A stretch of 64,000 bases of DNA from positions 124,001 to 188,000 of the forward strand of contig NZ_AUDS01000010.1 of NCBI RefSeq assembly GCF_000425585.1, in the 5' to 3' direction. The notes under the pieces are model-generated. The model searched no databases, was not told the DNA's origin, and worked only from the letters and a program-made list of their open reading frames with translations. The DNA comes from Terrimonas ferruginea DSM 30193. Lineage in GTDB: Bacteria; Bacteroidota; Bacteroidia; Chitinophagales; Chitinophagaceae. A program made the position numbers and the translations under genes. This document shows positions 27,568 to 37,247 of this stretch, one piece after another; position 1 is the first letter of the stretch, and every line of letters starts with the position of its first letter.

Positions 27568-27593
27568 AAAGCCCCCGCTGAGGCGGGGGCTTT
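27568..27593 (-). terminator. intrinsic terminator between the two POT genes
   Basis: Perfect 11-bp stem AAAGCCCCCGC/GCGGGGGCTTT with TGAG loop; T-run on the minus strand. Confidence 0.9.
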
Positions 27594-27613
27594 GATTATC
27601 TTTTATACAAACG

Positions 27614-29521
27614 TCATTTCACACCGTGCATCATCTGGCGCAATTTGCCGGAAATGGCAAACAGGATAATTGATGCAACGCCAGCCATCACCACAAAGAT
27701 CATGAAGAAGTCGTAAAGCGACCTGATCGTGAAGCCCATAAATGATTTCGGTGCAGGGTAGAGGTTCCATACCTCCAGGGTGCTTACGGTTTTACCTTGT
27801 TTAAGTAAGCCAAATTGTTTGTTATCGTCCAACATGAAGCCAAAGAATTTTGCTTCCGTTTCGCCTCTTTTCTCCATTTTCATCAGCTCTACTTTTTTTA
27901 ATGGCTCCGGGTAAGTACGTCTCACTTTGAACGAGTCTGTTGCTACTGCGTAGCTGCCGCCCTCAACCGCATTGAGTGCAGTAATGCTATCGGCATCTCC
28001 CACTTTTACCGAAGTAAATGTCCATTTATTCATTGCGGCGGGTGCGTTGCGATCGGAAACTGGAATGCTATTCCAGTCGATTGCATTTTCGCCTATTCTG
28101 ATATTTTCATTGGCAACGGGATACGATGCCACACGGGATTGTTCTTCGGGATAGTATTCACTCAGTATACCGGCAAATTTGTTAGCGGTTGCATTTGCCA
28201 GGAACCATACACCCATCAACAGTGAAGCAAAACGTGCAGGCGAAAGCTTGTTTACCATCGACAGACCGATGGGAGAAAGGCAGAGCTCGCCCCAGGTATG
28301 CAGCAGATAAAGCACGGTCAGTAACATGATACTAACTTTAGCACCAGGCTCAACACCTTTTACACCAAAGGCGATCCATACATAACCAAGTGCCAGCAGG
28401 AAGAGTCCCCATGCCTGTTTGCGCGGGGCAGACGGTTCTTTGCCTGCCTTATTCAACTTCACCCACAGATAAGAAAAGATAGGAGCAAAGATTACAATGA
28501 ATACTGCATTGAAGCTGTTAAACCAGCTAGCCGGCATATTAAAGCCTAATACATTTCGATTTGTCTGTTCATCAGCGAAAAACGTCAGTGAGGCACCTGC
28601 CTGTTCAAAAGCACTCCAGAAGAAGATCACAAAGAAGCACGCAATATATATTACCAGAATGCGTGAACGTTCCACTTTGCTCAGCGACTTATCGAGGATG
28701 ATCGACGTAGGGATAGCTATTGCCAGGGCAAAGATCAGCGAGCCGAAAAAGTCGAAACCTAAAACATAGTTGAATAAAAGATACAGGCCCGCACCGCCTC
28801 CGAGGAGGATGCCGTATTGTGTGCCGGTGAACTTGGCCGACACACCGCTTTCTCCTTCCTTCAGTCTTGCCTTATTGGGCAGTACACCAATTGATTCGCC
28901 CGTGGGCGATACGAGGTATTTGTTTTTAAATATCTCAAACGCAACAGTACCAATGAGCATACCGATACCGGCAGCAAGGAAACCCCATTTGAAGTCGATG
29001 TTTTCACCCAGGTAGCCGCAGATCAGTGGAGAGAAAAAGGCTCCGAGGTTGATGCCCATATAAAAAATAGTGTAAGCTCCGTCTATCCTGCGGTCATTCT
29101 CCGGATACAACTGGCCTACCATGGTAGAAATGTTTGGCTTGAAGAAACCATTACCAAAGATCAGGAATGCAAGGCCGACATACAGTAACATCTTAGCTGT
29201 ATCAATATTGTCTAGTGCTCCGCTGAAGAACAGCATAAACTGGCCAATGGCCATCAGGATACCACCTATAAAAATTGATTTTCTGTTTCCCCAATAACGG
29301 TCGGCTACATAGCCGCCAATGATCGGCGTAAGATATACCAGACCGGTAAAACTTCCGTAGATGCCGCCCGAAGCAAATGCTTTGTCGAAAAGAAGCTGCT
29401 TGGTCAGAAAAAGAATGAGAATGGCTCGCATTCCGTAGTAGCTGAAACGTTCCCACATTTCAGTAAAGAAGAGAAGGTATAAGCCTTTCGGATGCCCCTT
29501 GGGAGGAGTTACTTCACTCAT
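27614..29521 (-). CDS. POT-family peptide MFS transporter, long form
   Basis: Second proton-coupled peptide transporter, 635 residues. It shares the motifs FFTEMWERFSYYGMRAILILFL, GGYVADRYWGNRKSIFIGG, GNGFFKPNISTMVGQLY and GELCLSPIGLSMVNKLSPARFASLLMGVWFL with the neighbouring gene. It is longer because of a soluble insert of about 100 residues between the last membrane segments (ILSEYYPEEQSRVASYPVANENIR to FTIRSLYDFF). This insert is probably periplasmic and is a known trait of some Bacteroidota POT proteins. Its own terminator separates it from the downstream POT gene. Confidence 0.95.
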   Translation of the reverse strand: MSEVTPPKGHPKGLYLLFFTEMWERFSYYGMRAILILFLTKQLLFDKAFASGGIYGSFTGLVYLTPIIGGYVADRYWGNRKSIFIGGILMAIGQFMLFFSGALDNIDTAKMLLYVGLAFLIFGNGFFKPNISTMVGQLYPENDRRIDGAYTIFYMGINLGAFFSPLICGYLGENIDFKWGFLAAGIGMLIGTVAFEIFKNKYLVSPTGESIGVLPNKARLKEGESGVSAKFTGTQYGILLGGGAGLYLLFNYVLGFDFFGSLIFALAIAIPTSIILDKSLSKVERSRILVIYIACFFVIFFWSAFEQAGASLTFFADEQTNRNVLGFNMPASWFNSFNAVFIVIFAPIFSYLWVKLNKAGKEPSAPRKQAWGLFLLALGYVWIAFGVKGVEPGAKVSIMLLTVLYLLHTWGELCLSPIGLSMVNKLSPARFASLLMGVWFLANATANKFAGILSEYYPEEQSRVASYPVANENIRIGENAIDWNSIPVSDRNAPAAMNKWTFTSVKVGDADSITALNAVEGGSYAVATDSFKVRRTYPEPLKKVELMKMEKRGETEAKFFGFMLDDNKQFGLLKQGKTVSTLEVWNLYPAPKSFMGFTIRSLYDFFMIFVVMAGVASIILFAISGKLRQMMHGVK

Positions 29522-29669
29522 ACAGATCGTTTAAAATTGTTTGGTTCGTTATTAATGAAGCAACCAAAATACAGAAAATTGATCAACCCCAAATAATTAA
29601 TGTTTGTTTTGATAAAGCTTCCGATATTCGCAGGGCTTAGTCCCAATAATCCTTTTATTTCTTTATTTC

Positions 29670-30980
29670 ATGCAGATTTTATTACTCGGCTCTGGCGGCA
29701 GGGAACATGCCCTCGCCTGGAAATTGGCTCAAAGTCCTGCCTGTACCCGCCTGTTCATTGCTCCCGGCAATCCTGGCACGGCGCTGTGCGGCACCAATGT
29801 GCCGGTAGTCGCCAACGATAACGCCGCAGTAGCCGCTTTCTGCCGCGAAAACAAGATCGGAATGGTGGTGGTAGGTCCCGAAGAACCGCTGGTAAACGGC
29901 CTCTATGATTATTTCCAATCGCATAACGACCTGAAAGAGACGCTCTTCATCGGCCCTTCACAGGAAGGAGCCCGTCTCGAAGGCAGCAAGGCTTTCGCCA
30001 AAGCCTTCATGCAACGCCATAATATTCCTACAGCAGCCTACCGCGAGTTCACCGAAGACAATTACCGCGAAGGTGTTGAATACCTCCAGCAACATGCACT
30101 GCCGGTTGTGCTCAAGGCAGACGGCCTCGCCGCCGGTAAAGGAGTGCTCATCTGCCACACCCATGTGGAAGCAATCGCCGAATTCGAACTTATGATCCAG
30201 GAGTCGAAATTCGGAGAAGCTAGCAAGCGCGTAGTGGTGGAAGAATTCCTGAACGGGGTGGAACTCAGCATGTTTGTTCTCACAGACGGCCACGACTACG
30301 TGATCCTTCCCGAAGCAAAAGATTACAAACGCATAGGCGAAGGCGATACAGGCCTCAATACCGGCGGTATGGGCGCCGTAAGCCCCGTTCCCTTTGCCAC
30401 GCCGGGTTTCCTGCAAAAAGTAGAAGAACGCATTGTCAAACCAACCATTGCCGGACTGGCACAGGAGCAGATTCCCTATACGGGGTTTGTGTTTGTTGGG
30501 CTGATCAGCGTGGAAGGCGAACCCTATGTAATTGAATATAACTGCCGCATGGGCGACCCCGAAACCGAAGTGGTGATGCCGCGGTTGAAAAACGACCTGG
30601 TGGAATTGTTGTCTGCCGCCGCAAACGGTAAACTTTCCACCGTAAAAGTGGATGCCGACCCGCGTGCTGCCGCTACCGTGGTAGCCGTGAGCCAGGGCTA
30701 TCCCGGTCCCTATGAAAAAGGACATGAAATCCTGGGCATCGGCGAAAGCTATGGCAAACAATCCATCGTTTTCCACGCCGGCACCCGTGAGGAAGACGGA
30801 AAAATCCTCACACACGGCGGCCGTGTGTTTTGCGTTACTTCTTTCGGCGAGGATATTGCCGAAGCCGTCAATACCTCTCTGGACGTACTGGAATATGTAC
30901 GCTTCGGAGAAATGTATTACCGCACGGATATTGGTTACGAATTCCGGCCCGCTTACAATACACCGCAAGACGACGACTGA
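29670..30980 (+). CDS. purD: phosphoribosylamine-glycine ligase
   Basis: Second step of purine synthesis: ATP-dependent joining of glycine to phosphoribosylamine (GAR synthetase). The protein has 436 residues, normal for PurD. It has the N-terminal MQILLLGSGGREHALAWKLAQSP, VGPEEPLVNGLYDYF, the ATP-grasp part ALPVVLKADGLAAGKGVLIC, FLNGVELSMFVLTDG, the family signature YNCRMGDPETEVVMPRL, and the C-terminal FHAGTREEDGKILTHGGRVFCVT. The other purine genes are not nearby. kynA follows after 33 bp, so the two may be cotranscribed by position only. Confidence 0.97.
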   Translation: MQILLLGSGGREHALAWKLAQSPACTRLFIAPGNPGTALCGTNVPVVANDNAAVAAFCRENKIGMVVVGPEEPLVNGLYDYFQSHNDLKETLFIGPSQEGARLEGSKAFAKAFMQRHNIPTAAYREFTEDNYREGVEYLQQHALPVVLKADGLAAGKGVLICHTHVEAIAEFELMIQESKFGEASKRVVVEEFLNGVELSMFVLTDGHDYVILPEAKDYKRIGEGDTGLNTGGMGAVSPVPFATPGFLQKVEERIVKPTIAGLAQEQIPYTGFVFVGLISVEGEPYVIEYNCRMGDPETEVVMPRLKNDLVELLSAAANGKLSTVKVDADPRAAATVVAVSQGYPGPYEKGHEILGIGESYGKQSIVFHAGTREEDGKILTHGGRVFCVTSFGEDIAEAVNTSLDVLEYVRFGEMYYRTDIGYEFRPAYNTPQDDD

Positions 30981-31013
30981 CCTGTTTTTTGATTTACCTT
31001 ATTCCTGATAAAA

Positions 31014-32123
31014 ATGGCTGTTCATTACCACGATTATCTTCAGTTGGACAAAGTCCTGAATGCGCAGGTCACCGAAAGCGGCAAGCAACAGATCGACGCG
31101 CACGACGAAATGCTGTTCATCGTTATCCACCAGGCTTATGAGCTGTGGTTTCACCAATTGCATTACGAACTGGATTCCGTGATTTCCATCATGAAACAGC
31201 CCTCCCTCAACGATAATTCTCCCGAATTGCAAACGGTGGTGCACCGCGTCAATCGCATGGTGACCATTCTCCGTGTGCTGGTTCACCAGATCGATATCAT
31301 GGAAACCATGACGCCCATGGATTTCCTCGACTTCCGTGATTTGCTGCGTCCTGCCTCGGGTTTCCAGAGCTGGCAGTTCAAAGAGCTGGAAGCCAAGCTG
31401 GGCCTGAAATTCGACCAGCGTCACGGCAAAGAATATTATACCGCGCAGTTGCGCCAGGAGCATGTAGACCGCATCCGGAAAGCGGAGCAGGATCAATCGC
31501 TGCTGCAACTGGTCAACAACTGGCTGGAACGCGTACCGTTCTTCGAAGGAGGAAAAGCGCCGGCCGATTGGGCATTCTGGGACGAATACCGCAATATTTA
31601 CCAGTCCAGCCTTGCGGATGTGGAGCAGGTCAACCTGGAGATGTTCGATCATTTATTCTTCGGAAAACCGCTGTCAGCGGCACCTGCAGCGGAAAATACC
31701 ACGGTTGTTTCCTCCGGCGGAGGTTGCCCGATGGGACATGGAACGGCTTCTTCAACTACCACAATCTCCGGCGACAACCAGCTTTCGGTAGCAGGCGCCC
31801 GCTCGGCCCTGTTTATTATGTTGTACAGAGGTTATCCGCTGCTGCAACTGCCGTTTCAACTGATCAATGGTTTGCTGGAAATTGACGAACAGTTAAGCTC
31901 CTGGCGTTACCGCCACATGAATATGGTGCACCGCATCATCGGAACGCGTATCGGCACGGGTGGAAGCACCGGTAAAGACTACCTGCGTGCGGCTGCCGAC
32001 AAACACTATATCTTCCGGGAATTTGCCCAACTCAACAGTTTTCTCATAGAGCGCCATCGCCTGCCATCTCTTCCGGCAGCAGTAGAAAAACAACTGGGAT
32101 TTGTAACGGGTTCATCTCTCTGA
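31014..32123 (+). CDS. kynA: tryptophan 2,3-dioxygenase family protein
   Basis: Haem enzyme that opens the indole ring of tryptophan to N-formylkynurenine, first step of tryptophan breakdown. The protein has 369 residues, longer than the roughly 280-300 of many bacterial forms. Visible family parts: DEMLFIVIHQAYELWFHQLHYELDSV with the distal His, MDFLDFRDLLRPASGFQSWQFKELEAKLGL, and the C-terminal WRYRHMNMVHRIIGTRIGTGGSTGKDYL with the proximal haem ligand region and the GTGGS substrate loop. The extra length lies partly in a Ser/Thr/Gly-rich insert (about residues 222-258) that contains CPMGHG, a Cys-Pro motif. Other kynurenine genes are absent here. Confidence 0.92.
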   Translation: MAVHYHDYLQLDKVLNAQVTESGKQQIDAHDEMLFIVIHQAYELWFHQLHYELDSVISIMKQPSLNDNSPELQTVVHRVNRMVTILRVLVHQIDIMETMTPMDFLDFRDLLRPASGFQSWQFKELEAKLGLKFDQRHGKEYYTAQLRQEHVDRIRKAEQDQSLLQLVNNWLERVPFFEGGKAPADWAFWDEYRNIYQSSLADVEQVNLEMFDHLFFGKPLSAAPAAENTTVVSSGGGCPMGHGTASSTTTISGDNQLSVAGARSALFIMLYRGYPLLQLPFQLINGLLEIDEQLSSWRYRHMNMVHRIIGTRIGTGGSTGKDYLRAAADKHYIFREFAQLNSFLIERHRLPSLPAAVEKQLGFVTGSSL

Positions 32124-32130
32124 TGCATAC

Positions 32131-32164
32131 GCAAAAAAGGAACCCTGAAAAGAGGAGTTCCTTT
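32131..32164 (+). terminator. possible terminator or hairpin after kynA
   Basis: AAAGGAAC (about 32134-32141) pairs with GTTCCTTT (about 32154-32161) over a 12-base loop, but no T-run follows. The 369-bp gap 32124-32492 shows nothing else except the mreB promoter. Confidence 0.4.
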
Positions 32165-32443
32165 CTGAAGACGATAGACGAACATTTATATTGAGAGGAG
32201 TACAGATTACTGTTAAATTCTCTTGCGATTACTATGCCAGAAAAGCAAGCATATGCCCTCGTTTACCGTTAAAAAGCGTTAACAAAAAATCATTGTCAGA
32301 AATGATATGCGGCGATGAAATATTGCCGCCGGATGAAGCGTTTGATGTGCTGGTGACAAACCTTGCACACAACTGCCGGTAACGGCGGAACAAAAACCAG
32401 GACCACCTTCAAATAATTCAGAGCTGACAAGGGTTTTCGCTTT

Positions 32444-32471
32444 TTTGTTCGGATTATTTCCTCCAACTTTG
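32444..32471 (+). promoter_or_regulatory. likely core promoter of the mre cluster
   Basis: TTTG (32444-32447), 16-bp spacer and CAACTTTG (32464-32471), a one-base variant of TAnnTTTG, 21 bp before the mreB ATG. Confidence 0.45.
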
Positions 32472-32492
32472 CACACTAATCCAATAATAAAA

Positions 32493-33518
32493 ATGGGACT
32501 TTTTAACTGGTTTACACAAGAGATTGCAATGGACCTGGGTACAGCCAATACCCTCATCATACATAATGACGAAGTTGCGGTTAACGAGCCGAGTATTGTA
32601 GCGTTGAACCGTAACAATCCCAAGGAAGTGCTTGCGGTGGGAAAGAAGGCGTTGATGATGCACGAAAAGACGCACGAGAGCATTCGCACGGTACGTCCGT
32701 TGAAAGACGGTGTAATTGCCGACTTTAATGCCGCGGAATTAATGATCCGTGAGCTGATCAAATTGGTTTATCCCAAGAAGCCGCTGTTTCCTCCCAGCTG
32801 GCGGATGATGATATGCATTCCTTCTTCCATCACGGAAGTGGAAAAACGTGCGGTGCGCGACAGTGCCGACCAGGCAGGTGCGAAAGAAGTATACCTGATT
32901 CACGAACCGATGGCAGCGGCCCTTGGTATCGGCATCGATGTGGAAGAGCCGGTGGGCAACATGATCATCGACATTGGTGGCGGTACTACCGGTATCACCG
33001 TAATCGCGCTCGCAGGTATTGTGTGCGACCAGAGCATCCGTATCGCCGGTGACGAATTCACCGCCGACATAATGGAAGCGCTCCGCCGCTACCATAGCCT
33101 GCTGATCGGTGAGCGTACAGCGGAGCAGATCAAGATACAGGTAGGTGCAGCCATGAAAGACCTGGACAATCCGCCCGACGATATTCCCGTTAACGGTCGT
33201 GACCTGGTAACCGGTATTCCCAAGCAGATCATGGTGAGCTACCAGGAGATCGCCGAAGCACTCGACAAGAGCATCTTCAAAATAGAAGAAGCCATTCTGA
33301 AAGCGCTCGAACAAACTCCTCCCGAACTGGCCGGCGATATCTATCGCCGCGGTCTTTATCTCACCGGGGGTGGTGCATTGCTGAGAGGTCTGGACAAACG
33401 GTTGAGCCAAAAGATCAAACTGCCTGTACACGTGGCTGACGATCCGCTGAAAAGCGTGGTTCGCGGCACAGGTATTGCTTTGAAAAATTATGATCGGTAT
33501 CCATTTGTGATGCGATAG
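32493..33518 (+). CDS. mreB: rod shape-determining protein MreB
   Basis: Actin-like ATPase that forms membrane-bound filaments guiding lateral wall synthesis. The protein has 341 residues from ATG 32493 (MGLFNWFTQEIAMDLGTANTLI), the standard start; codons upstream in the same frame lie before the -7 element. ATP-binding motifs are phosphate 1 (MDLGTANT), the connect region PSSITEVEKRAVRDSADQAGAKEVYLIHEPMAAALGIG, phosphate 2 (MIIDIGGGTTGITVI) and the adenosine motif YLTGGGALLRGLD. First gene of the mreB-C-D-PBP2-rodA cluster. Confidence 0.97.
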   Translation: MGLFNWFTQEIAMDLGTANTLIIHNDEVAVNEPSIVALNRNNPKEVLAVGKKALMMHEKTHESIRTVRPLKDGVIADFNAAELMIRELIKLVYPKKPLFPPSWRMMICIPSSITEVEKRAVRDSADQAGAKEVYLIHEPMAAALGIGIDVEEPVGNMIIDIGGGTTGITVIALAGIVCDQSIRIAGDEFTADIMEALRRYHSLLIGERTAEQIKIQVGAAMKDLDNPPDDIPVNGRDLVTGIPKQIMVSYQEIAEALDKSIFKIEEAILKALEQTPPELAGDIYRRGLYLTGGGALLRGLDKRLSQKIKLPVHVADDPLKSVVRGTGIALKNYDRYPFVMR

Positions 33519-33605
33519 AAGAGGTTGGGACAGGAGGTCCGGAAAAAGTTAAGTTTCGCTTTTCCCCGGTCTTTTACCTGTCGCCGCCGGCCTTTGTCCT
33601 AATTT

Positions 33606-34481
33606 ATGCGTAACATCTTTCTGTTCATTCGCCGCTACAGTGTGTTCCTGGGATTCCTGATCCTGCAGGGCATCTGTATATGGTTTTTATTTACCTACAA
33701 CAGATCCCATCGCGCCAAAGGAATGGGCGTGGCCAATGAAGTAACGGGCTGGTTCAATACCCGCTACAACACCGTTCGCTACTTTTTCCGGATGAAAGAG
33801 GAAAATACGCAGGTGCACAAGATGAACGACTCCCTCCTGAATTTGCTGTCCGACAACTTTATCGCCCGCGATACCGGTCAACCCGTTATGCGTGATACGG
33901 TAAAACTCGACACCCTCGGACATTACCGGCGGTTTGCGTGGAGAGATGCACAGGCCGTATACAGCACGATCAACTCCGATAAAAATTATATCCAGATCAA
34001 CCGCGGCTCCGCTCATGGTATCCGCGACGATATGGGGGTTTTCAGTTCCAATGGAGGACTGGTAGGAAAAGTGATTGCCACCAGCGCTAATTATAGTCAG
34101 GTGATGAGCCTCCTGCATGTGCAGAGCAAAGTCAACGTATTGCTCAAAAAGACCGGCAGTGGCGGAACGATTTCCTGGGATGGCAATGATCCTGCATTTT
34201 TAACCATGAGCGGTATTCCCAAAAGTGATTCTGTACTGAAAGGCGATACAATCGTAACCGGTAAGTTCTCCCTGAGTTTCCCGCCGGGCAAACTGGTAGG
34301 TACTGTAGATGCCGTGATCAAAAACAGCGCTACCAATTTCTATACATTAAGAATCCGGCCTTTCGCCAACTTCTCTACGCTGCAACAGGTATTTGTATCC
34401 GAGAACATCGACTTCGATGAGCAGCACAAGCTGGACGAAGAAGCCAAACGTAAAGTGGATTTCAAAAAAACGACACCTTGA
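33606..34481 (+). CDS. mreC: rod shape-determining protein MreC
   Basis: Bitopic inner-membrane protein of 291 residues whose periplasmic part links MreB filaments to PBP2 and RodA. One N-terminal membrane helix (SVFLGFLILQGICIWFLFTY), a short coiled coil, and the beta-rich MreC domain with SAHGIRDDMGVFSSNGGLVGKVIATSANYSQVMSLLHVQSKVNVLLKKTGSGGTISWDG and SLSFPPGKLVGTV. The gene follows mreB by 87 bp and overlaps mreD by four bases. Confidence 0.93.
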   Translation: MRNIFLFIRRYSVFLGFLILQGICIWFLFTYNRSHRAKGMGVANEVTGWFNTRYNTVRYFFRMKEENTQVHKMNDSLLNLLSDNFIARDTGQPVMRDTVKLDTLGHYRRFAWRDAQAVYSTINSDKNYIQINRGSAHGIRDDMGVFSSNGGLVGKVIATSANYSQVMSLLHVQSKVNVLLKKTGSGGTISWDGNDPAFLTMSGIPKSDSVLKGDTIVTGKFSLSFPPGKLVGTVDAVIKNSATNFYTLRIRPFANFSTLQQVFVSENIDFDEQHKLDEEAKRKVDFKKTTP

Positions 34482-35014
34482 GCGACCTGGTACGCAATAT
34501 CATCCGTTTTGTGTTCTTCCTGCTCGTACAGGTATACGTGTTGAACGTGGTGCCGCACCTGCATCAACTGGTGGTGCCTTATTTGTATTTCCTGTTTTTG
34601 TTATGGCTGCCTTTCACCGTCTCCCGCGGCGGGCTGCTGGTACTGGGTTTCCTGATGGGTATTTCGGTTGACTATTTTACCATGACGCCGGGGCTGCATG
34701 CAGCCGCTTGTGTATTGGTTGCATTTGTACGCCCGTTCATCATCAATATTCTTGCACCAAAAGACGCCTCCGAGTTTACTTACCGCGAACCCTCACCCAA
34801 GGCAATGGGCTGGACGCCTTACATGGTGTATGTGCTCGTGCTTACGATTCTGCATAACGCTTATCTCACCTTGCTGCAGTGGCTTTCATTCGGATCACTG
34901 TGGTTGTTCCTCCTGAAAATCGTTACCACTACGGCTATCAGTTTATTGCTGATCATTACCACTGAATTGCTGTTTCCGCGCAAGCTGAAATTCCGCACCA
35001 ATACATCATCCTGA
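34478..35014 (+). CDS. mreD: rod shape-determining protein MreD
   Basis: Small integral membrane protein of 178 residues with about five membrane helices, the usual MreD layout. It probably starts at TTG 34478, which overlaps the mreC stop as TTGA, a coupling arrangement. Marks of the Bacteroidota MreD type are YLYFLFLLWLPFTVSRGGLLVLGFLMGISVDYFTMTPGLHAAACVLVAFVRPFI. MreD sequences are poorly conserved, so position in the cluster supports the call. Confidence 0.85.
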   Translation: MSDLVRNIIRFVFFLLVQVYVLNVVPHLHQLVVPYLYFLFLLWLPFTVSRGGLLVLGFLMGISVDYFTMTPGLHAAACVLVAFVRPFIINILAPKDASEFTYREPSPKAMGWTPYMVYVLVLTILHNAYLTLLQWLSFGSLWLFLLKIVTTTAISLLLIITTELLFPRKLKFRTNTSS

Positions 35015-35141
35015 AAATTTTCTTAAAAAGAAAATTTAGTCCCGTAAACATTTGGAAAGCGCGCGGAGTAGTTCGTACTTTGTAAAGGCTAATAATCCCC
35101 ATTTCTTTTTATTCCATTCAACATCGGCGCCGTATTGACCT

Positions 35142-37247
35142 ATGTCTGTGTTTAATCAATCCCGTAGCCGGGTGATCCGGCTGATCTTCCTGCTGGTCTT
35201 TCTGATCATTGTCGGGCAACTGGTCAACCTGCAGATCCTGTCGGGGAAATATGGTCCCATGGCCATGGACAATGCCGTCTATCCCAAGATTGTTTATCCC
35301 GAGCGGGGTATCATCTACGATCGCAAAGGCCGCGCCGTGCTCAACAACGCCATCATGTACGACCTGATGGTGACACCGGCTGAAGTAAAGAACATTGACA
35401 CCATGGCTTTTTGCCGTATGATGGAAATCGATACCGCTGACTTTCGCAAACGTGTGAATGACGCACGGTTTAAAAATACCGGTGTAAGACCCTCCATCTT
35501 TCAATCGCTGCTCACACCACAAATGCAGGCGCGCTTTGAAGAAGACAGTTGGCGTTATCCCGGCTTTGCCATGGTGGAACGTCCGGTGCGCGTGTATCCC
35601 TTCAATGTGGCGGCACACATTCTCGGTTACATCAATGAAGTGGATGAGAAAGATATCAAACGCTCCAACAACTTCTACCGCCTTGGTGATTACATCGGTA
35701 AGAACGGACTGGAAGCTACGTATGAAAGAGTGCTGATGGGACAACGAGGCGTACAGTACATGATCAAGGACAACCGCAACCGCCTGGTGGGAAGTTATGA
35801 GAAAGGTGCTTTTGATACGGCGGCCATTGCCGGCCGGAGCCTGCGCACTTCCCTGGACGTGGAACTGCAGCAGCTCGCCGAACAACTGCTCACCGATAAA
35901 GTGGGAGCCGTGGTAGCCATCGATCCCAAGACCGGTGGTATTCTCTGCATGGCATCCGGACCAACCTACGACCCCAACCAATTGACGGGACCGGAGAAAG
36001 TGTCCAACTACGGCAAACTGGCGCTCGACGTAGCAGGCCCGCTGCTCAACCGTGCGATCCAGGGACGATACGAACCGGGTTCCACCTTCAAGCCGCTTGG
36101 CGGCCTCATTGCGCTGGACGAAGGCGTTATCACGCCATCCTGGGGTTATCCCTGTCCCGGCCGTTACTATGGCTGCGGAAGCGGCAAACCGGCCTGCACA
36201 CACTCCGGTGGCGGACACGCCGCCAACCTGCGTTTAGCCATTGCCAACTCCTGCAACTCTTACTTCACGCACGTATACCGCCTGGCTGTTGACAACCCGC
36301 GCTATGGCAACGTGAAGAACGGTTATATGAAATGGCGCGAATACATGAACGCGTTCGGACTGGGAGTAAAACTCGGCGTGGACCTGCCTTCAGAAAACAG
36401 CGGCTTTGTGCCCGATACGGCTGTTTACAATAAAGAATACCGCGGGGCCTGGAATTCCTGTACCAACCTTACGTTAGGCATTGGCCAGGATAAAATGGGC
36501 GCCACACCGCTGCAACTGGCGAATGCCATGTGCATCATTGCCAACCGCGGATTTTACTATACGCCACACCTGGTGGAAAAAATTGATGAGGAAACGGAAG
36601 CAGATTCCGTTTTTGTAAAAAAATACCGCCAGCGGCACGACGTACTCACACACGTGAGCGATACCACCTACCAGGCGATCATCAATGGTATGCATGATGT
36701 GGTAACGATGGGTACGGCCCGCATTGCGCGTATTGATGGTATTGACGTGTGTGCAAAAACGGGTACGGCGGAAAACTATACTGTGCTTGACGGCAGACGG
36801 ATCAAACTTGAGAACAACTCGGTATTCGTTTGTTTTGCACCGAAAGAAAATCCGAAAATAGCCATAGCCGTAATTGTGCAGAACGCCGGTTATGGTGGTA
36901 CCTGGGCCGGTCCGATATCCCGTATCCTGATGGAGAAATACCTGATCGATACCCTGAATGCAAGAAGCAAGGCCGATCTTGAACGCATTTCCAAAACCAA
37001 TAAAATGCCTTCGTACCTGAAGCGGCTGCAATTCAAAACAGACTCTATCCGGGCACAGGACTGGCTGCGTATAACCAAAGACAGTACGCGGTTGAAAAAA
37101 TTCCTTCGAGGTCCGCAGGCGCCGAAGCCACAGAATCAGGACAAGGATAAAGAAAAACGCACTACTGTTACCCAGCACATTGCGCTGCTGGCACCCGACC
37201 GTAAATCACTCCGTCAACCCTTTGAAAAACCATCACCTGCCGCATGA
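35142..37247 (+). CDS. mrdA: penicillin-binding protein 2 (class B, elongation)
   Basis: Peptidoglycan transpeptidase of the elongasome, anchored by one N-terminal helix (IRLIFLLVFLIIVGQLVNLQIL). The dimerisation domain is followed by the transpeptidase domain with SxxK at GSTFKPLGG (Ser about 314, Lys 317), SxN at NSCNSYF (Ser-Cys-Asn about 370-372) and KTGTAENY (Lys about 539). The length of 701 residues includes a C-terminal tail of about 80 residues rich in Lys, Pro and Gln beyond the domain. It overlaps rodA by four bases (ATGA), so the glycosyltransferase-transpeptidase pair is translationally coupled. Confidence 0.95.
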   Translation: MSVFNQSRSRVIRLIFLLVFLIIVGQLVNLQILSGKYGPMAMDNAVYPKIVYPERGIIYDRKGRAVLNNAIMYDLMVTPAEVKNIDTMAFCRMMEIDTADFRKRVNDARFKNTGVRPSIFQSLLTPQMQARFEEDSWRYPGFAMVERPVRVYPFNVAAHILGYINEVDEKDIKRSNNFYRLGDYIGKNGLEATYERVLMGQRGVQYMIKDNRNRLVGSYEKGAFDTAAIAGRSLRTSLDVELQQLAEQLLTDKVGAVVAIDPKTGGILCMASGPTYDPNQLTGPEKVSNYGKLALDVAGPLLNRAIQGRYEPGSTFKPLGGLIALDEGVITPSWGYPCPGRYYGCGSGKPACTHSGGGHAANLRLAIANSCNSYFTHVYRLAVDNPRYGNVKNGYMKWREYMNAFGLGVKLGVDLPSENSGFVPDTAVYNKEYRGAWNSCTNLTLGIGQDKMGATPLQLANAMCIIANRGFYYTPHLVEKIDEETEADSVFVKKYRQRHDVLTHVSDTTYQAIINGMHDVVTMGTARIARIDGIDVCAKTGTAENYTVLDGRRIKLENNSVFVCFAPKENPKIAIAVIVQNAGYGGTWAGPISRILMEKYLIDTLNARSKADLERISKTNKMPSYLKRLQFKTDSIRAQDWLRITKDSTRLKKFLRGPQAPKPQNQDKDKEKRTTVTQHIALLAPDRKSLRQPFEKPSPAA

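Noticed and set aside
29958-30968. Antisense open frame over purD (336 codons)
   Set aside because: The plus strand encodes a full, well conserved PurD; the antisense translation is His/Phe-rich without any recognised motif.
32191-32382. Small plus-strand open frame of 63 codons between kynA and mreB
   Set aside because: No ribosome-binding site, no promoter, no recognisable sequence; probably chance.
35118-36218. Antisense open frame over the PBP2 gene (366 codons)
   Set aside because: The PBP2 motifs on the plus strand are complete and the antisense frame has no support.
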